From a virus: DNA of 30,862 nucleotides. The position numbers were made by a program, and so were the translations under genes. The notes beneath the pieces were generated by a model. That model had not been told where the DNA came from and ran no database searches. It worked only from the letters and a program-made list of their open reading frames with translations. Positions 28,039 through 30,862 of this stretch are shown here, in pieces. Each line of letters starts with the position of its first letter. The first letter of the stretch is position 1. The DNA lies in the IMG/VR virus record IMGVR_UViG_3300030419_001937, positions 1 through 30,862 of that record. One strand, written 5' to 3'.

Positions 28039-28789
28039 AAAGCATTACATATACGAACACATATCAGAGTTTTATAATGCTCATCCAGATAAGACTCCTA
28101 AAAAAGACTGGCGCCTAGCAAAAGAAGGAGACTGGGTCTGGAGCGATGACAAAAGGATAGTGCAACTTCTCAAAGTTGTAGACAAAATCAAACACCCCAA
28201 CGATAGAAAGAACTATAAATATGCTAGTGGATATGTACGGACAATTGTTGGTACATTCCTAAAAACGAAGGGTGTCAAGATGGATACGGATTTTTCAAAG
28301 CACCCAAATAGGTATACATTCTCTGGAAAGAACCCTAAATCGGTTAAAGAAAGAGAAGGAGTAACCAATAAAGAAAAGATTTTCGCAACAAATGTTGCAG
28401 TTGGTATGGGGCCTGTAAAAGCATATATGGACGCTTTCAGTAGTGATGATGAATTACAGGCAAGGAGAAAAGCAACAATATTATTAAAACAGGAAAGAGT
28501 TATGCAAGAAGTAGAAAAGTCAGTATTAGACATAGCAAAAGGAATGGGATTAGACCATGAATATGTTCTTAATAAATTAAAATGTCTAGCTGATAGTAGT
28601 TCAGATGATGGTATCGTATTGCAGTCAACAAAAGAACTTGCAAAAATAATCGGTACTTCTGGTACAACTATTAAGCAAAAAGAAATGGGAATAATAGGTA
28701 TGTTCCAAGGCTTTTCGCCTGAACAGCTAAAACAAGCTGAAAGACCTCAACTTGAAGAAGTAAAAGGAGAGACTGATGACTTGCCGTAA
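28013..28789 (+). CDS. terS: Putative terminase small subunit (TerS)
   Basis: I start it at ATG 28013 (258 residues) because AAAAGGAG lies just before it; a GTG at 27992 would add seven residues. The central NKEKIFATNVAVGMGPVKAYMDAFSS...ARRKATILLKQERVMQEVEKSV follows the usual small-terminase helix-turn-helix logic: recruit many residues, A-Y after the turn, RR, then V-x-x-[AE]-[IV]. The preceding 100 residues are basic. It would recognise the packaging site and load the large terminase, which is encoded four genes on. It overlaps the phosphoesterase gene by 14 bases. The family match is by pattern only. Confidence 0.65.
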   Translation: MDYRQIKNKKHYIYEHISEFYNAHPDKTPKKDWRLAKEGDWVWSDDKRIVQLLKVVDKIKHPNDRKNYKYASGYVRTIVGTFLKTKGVKMDTDFSKHPNRYTFSGKNPKSVKEREGVTNKEKIFATNVAVGMGPVKAYMDAFSSDDELQARRKATILLKQERVMQEVEKSVLDIAKGMGLDHEYVLNKLKCLADSSSDDGIVLQSTKELAKIIGTSGTTIKQKEMGIIGMFQGFSPEQLKQAERPQLEEVKGETDDLP

Positions 28790-30044
28790 ATGTGGTTCTA
28801 GTCGAACCAAGAAAAATGGAAAAAGAAAAGATGTCCAAAGATATAAATGTAATGAGTGTGGAAAGGAATTTTCAGATAACTTAAGCAGTTTTGGAGACTC
28901 CAATATATCTACATCTTCTATGGTAGAAGAATTAAATTATGTCTATCTAACAGATAATGTCGCAACGGGAAAAGCCCCAACGTTACAAGATTTATTAGAC
29001 AAATTCAACGTCTCAGAAGAAGATTGGAAAGTAACTAACTTTAAAGTGAATCAATGGGATGTATCTGCAAAGGAAGAAATAGATGGTAAGATAGCATGGA
29101 ATACTCATACAAACTATCAAGCAAGAGCAACCCTTGTAAGAAAGATACCAGTAAAGTGTGATTTCCCAGTAGTTCAAGGTGCTACTGTTAAACCAACTAA
29201 TTTTAAGGTAAAGTTTCCAAAGAGAGATTTGAAGGTTGATGTTGTATTACCAGATGCTCAAGTAGGGTTTAAAAAGGATTTTAATACTGGAAAGTTATCT
29301 CCACTTCATGATTTGAAGGCTATCGCAGTTGCAACTGAAATAGTTAAGGAGATACGACCTAATCGCTTAATATTATTAGGTGATATGCTTGATTTACCTG
29401 ATTGGTCTACTCATTATGTCCGTTCACCAGAATTTTATTTTACAACACAACCTAGTTTAGATTGGTTAGCCTCTTGGATTGCAGAATTAAGACCATATTG
29501 TAATGAGATGGTTTATATAGAAGGAAACCACGAAAAGAGAATGATTGATAGTATTGTACAGAATACAATTCAAGCTTATGGTATTAAGCCAGCAAATGAA
29601 CCTGATGTTCCTCCTATTCTTTCAGTACCTTATATGTTAGGGTTACATAAGATGGGAGTTGAATATGTAGGTAATTATCCGCATGGAGAGTTCTACATAA
29701 ATGATAATCTAGTATGTATACATGGAAATAAAGTAGGGCCGAAAAGTGGTCAAAGTGTGATGAAAATGTTGGACTCTCCAAGAATTAGTGTAATCCAAGG
29801 TCATGTTCATAGATTAGAGATGGGTCATAAGACAGTTTGGACTCATGGGAAACCAAAGATATATCAAGCAATCTCATTAGGTACTCTTGCAAGAATAGAT
29901 GGTATTGTTCCTGGCGGAGGTACTCGATATAATTGGCAACAGGGATTTGGTGTAGTAGAATATGATAAAGATAGATTCCAAGTAGACTCTATTGGTATAT
30001 ATGATGGTAAGGCAATCTTTAAAGGAAAAATGTATAGTGGATGA
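28776..30044 (+). CDS. Zinc-ribbon calcineurin-like metallophosphoesterase
   Basis: This 422-residue protein is a two-part fusion. Residues 1-32 are a transposase-type zinc ribbon, MTCRKCGS...YKCNECGKEF (C3, C6, C25, C28). From about residue 150 comes a metallophosphoesterase: PDAQVG (D160-x-Q162, Q in place of the usual His), GDMLD (202-206), GNHE (250-253), HGN (316) and GHVHR (342-346). Such enzymes are phosphodiesterases or nucleases with two metals. A linker-like region (40-130) joins them. It lies between small and large terminase genes, suggesting a job in packaging or DNA-end handling, but that is inference. The ribbon could target DNA or a protein partner. Confidence 0.85.
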   Translation: MTCRKCGSSRTKKNGKRKDVQRYKCNECGKEFSDNLSSFGDSNISTSSMVEELNYVYLTDNVATGKAPTLQDLLDKFNVSEEDWKVTNFKVNQWDVSAKEEIDGKIAWNTHTNYQARATLVRKIPVKCDFPVVQGATVKPTNFKVKFPKRDLKVDVVLPDAQVGFKKDFNTGKLSPLHDLKAIAVATEIVKEIRPNRLILLGDMLDLPDWSTHYVRSPEFYFTTQPSLDWLASWIAELRPYCNEMVYIEGNHEKRMIDSIVQNTIQAYGIKPANEPDVPPILSVPYMLGLHKMGVEYVGNYPHGEFYINDNLVCIHGNKVGPKSGQSVMKMLDSPRISVIQGHVHRLEMGHKTVWTHGKPKIYQAISLGTLARIDGIVPGGGTRYNWQQGFGVVEYDKDRFQVDSIGIYDGKAIFKGKMYSG

Positions 30045-30162
30045 GTATATCAAAAAACCGAGAAGGAAGAAAACAAGACAAGGAATGAGTAAGAATACTA
30101 AACTTGGTAATAAGAGAAGTAAAAAGTATTATAAGAAAAAATACAGAGGACAAGGCAAATGA
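30037..30162 (+). CDS. Very basic 41-aa protein
   Basis: From GTG 30037 (AAAGGA upstream) a 41-residue frame ends with RSKKYYKKKYRGQGK. About half its residues are Lys or Arg. Its TGA overlaps the next ATG as ATGA, and its start overlaps the phosphoesterase stop by eight bases, both typical of a real gene in a packed operon. An ATG at 30085 would give a 25-residue form but has its ribosome site too close. It may bind DNA, possibly during packaging. The function is unknown. Confidence 0.5.
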   Translation: MDEYIKKPRRKKTRQGMSKNTKLGNKRSKKYYKKKYRGQGK

Positions 30163-30356
30163 TATATGGAGGGAAGTTTTTAGTTTTATGGAAAGAAGCT
30201 AAAACAGATAAAAGTGATGCATTAATGAGGTCTTTTGATACAATGATAGAATCAAAAGCATATGTTCAAGGATTTGTAGACTCGATTGTATCTTTTACTA
30301 AAGATGCAGATGAGGATAAACTTTTAGAAGAATTTAAAATAGAGGAAATGAAATGA
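30159..30356 (+). CDS. Hypothetical protein (65 aa)
   Basis: This 65-residue protein (MIYGGKFLVLWKEAKTDKSDALMRSF...) has a short beta-like N-terminus and an acidic helical remainder (SFTKDADEDKLLEEFKIEEMK). It is coupled to both neighbours by ATGA overlaps. No family is recognised. Confidence 0.6.
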   Translation: MIYGGKFLVLWKEAKTDKSDALMRSFDTMIESKAYVQGFVDSIVSFTKDADEDKLLEEFKIEEMK

Positions 30357-30571
30357 AGGCAACGAAAAGGGGATTAAAAAGAAAAGACTTGATTAATAGA
30401 GTTTCTATGTTAGAATATGCTCTAGCTAATTCTATTGAAAGACAGCGTAATTGTGAATTAGTGCTTGACTTTTATATAAAAATGAATAAGGATGAAAAGA
30501 AATTTCAAAAATTTTTAGATAAAGAAAAAGAAGATGCCGAACATAAACAAGAGAAACGTAAGCGAAGCTGA
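30353..30571 (+). CDS. Coiled-coil-like small protein upstream of the large terminase
   Basis: This 72-residue, strongly charged, helical protein (RKDLINRVSMLEYALANSIERQRNCELVLDFYI) has a Lys/Glu-rich tail. Its start overlaps the previous gene as ATGA, and its last 38 bases overlap the large terminase start. No family is recognised. It might assist terminase assembly, by position only. Confidence 0.6.
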   Translation: MKATKRGLKRKDLINRVSMLEYALANSIERQRNCELVLDFYIKMNKDEKKFQKFLDKEKEDAEHKQEKRKRS

Positions 30572-30862
30572 AGAACAATTATTACTTGCTCATAATGATT
30601 TAATTGCATTTGGCAAGTTGTTTCTTCCTGATGACTTCCTGAGAAGTGAGACTCCTCCATTTCACTATGAGATGGCTGATTCTATTGATGACTTTAATAT
30701 AAAGCAATTGGGCATCATTCTTCCTAGAGGTCATGGAAAGACTGTATTAACGAAAGCATCTATTATAAAAGATTTTGTTTTTTGCCCTAAAGATGATATG
30801 CATTTCTATGCTTGGGTATCTGCTACTCAAAAATTGTCAGTAGGTAATATGGATTATATAAA
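30534..30862 (+). CDS. terL: Terminase large subunit, N-terminal part (runs off window)
   Basis: The frame from ATG 30534 is open to the window end (109 residues seen). It begins MPNINKRNVSEAEEQLLL. Its ATPase Walker A is ILPRGHGKTVLTKAS (about 62-76), preceded by the usual adenine-binding region (PPFHYEMADSI), and continues FYAWVSATQKLS, the strand and helix after the P-loop of large terminases. It powers DNA packaging into the prohead; its nuclease domain lies outside the window. The ribosome site is weak (AAAGAAAAAGAAG), perhaps because translation is coupled to the overlapping upstream gene. Confidence 0.9.
   Translation, partial: MPNINKRNVSEAEEQLLLAHNDLIAFGKLFLPDDFLRSETPPFHYEMADSIDDFNIKQLGIILPRGHGKTVLTKASIIKDFVFCPKDDMHFYAWVSATQKLSVGNMDYI

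Noticed and set aside
28776-28880. Remnant of an IS1-type insertion sequence
   Set aside because: Only the zinc ribbon resembles a transposase; the frame continues into a complete phosphoesterase and there are no terminal inverted repeats or target duplications.
1-30862. Stop-codon reassignment as in some crAss-like phages
   Set aside because: TAG, TAA and TGA all end frames that are followed at once by ribosome sites and new starts (for example TAG at 1329-1331, 11267-11269 and 13973-13975), so the standard bacterial code applies.
1-30862. CRISPR array, integrase, lysogeny repressor or toxin-antitoxin pair
   Set aside because: No regular direct repeats with spacers, no tyrosine or serine recombinase motifs, and no recognisable CI/Cro or toxin families were found on either strand.

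Overview
The window is part of a tailed-phage genome, AT-rich (roughly one third G+C by eye), with very little non-coding DNA, standard stop-codon use (TAG, TAA and TGA all end genes) and clear Shine-Dalgarno sequences (AGGAG/GGAGG), most obvious on the minus strand. The host cannot be named from sequence alone; the ribosome sites argue against a typical Bacteroidetes host. No integrase, repressor, tRNA, CRISPR array or insertion sequence was found, so a lytic life style is the simplest reading.

Layout. (1) 1-13975, plus strand: five back-to-back virion genes. They look like a DNA-ejection set: a lytic-transglycosylase-like protein (partial), a small Gly/Ala-rich hydrophobic protein, a helical protein, a 2850-residue giant and an 897-residue protein. 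The giant carries a motif cluster (NRxP, then GDYDADK) resembling the catalytic double-psi beta-barrel of RNA polymerases, as in crAss-like phage virion RNA polymerases. This is the most interesting content of the window. (2) 13970-14033: nested inverted repeats at the convergent junction, whose pairing favours the minus-strand RNA. (3) 14039-27225, minus strand: a replication, recombination and early module. It encodes a RuvC-like resolvase, DnaB-like helicase, Dam-type methylase, a DUF932 protein, an SSB-like protein with an acidic tail, a Rad52/ERF-like annealing protein and a RecB/Cas4-like nuclease, among many small genes (zinc-knuckle proteins, HTH protein, one-TM proteins, unknowns), several joined by ATGA overlaps. 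No DNA polymerase or primase is visible. (4) 27226-27506: divergent control region with a strong sigma70-like promoter reading right. (5) 27507-30862, plus strand: leader peptide, a spike-base/decoration-like protein, small terminase candidate, zinc-ribbon metallophosphoesterase, small genes, and the start of the large terminase, which runs off the window.

The plus-strand genes on the right (terminase) and left (ejection proteins) are probably one late module joined through DNA outside the window on a circular or permuted map (inference). If the giant protein is an ejected RNA polymerase, it would be expected to transcribe the minus-strand early module. That module has stem-closed structures in several of its inter-gene gaps, and a few 6-bp-stem/3-nt-loop hairpins that invite comparison with phage N4 virion-polymerase promoters.
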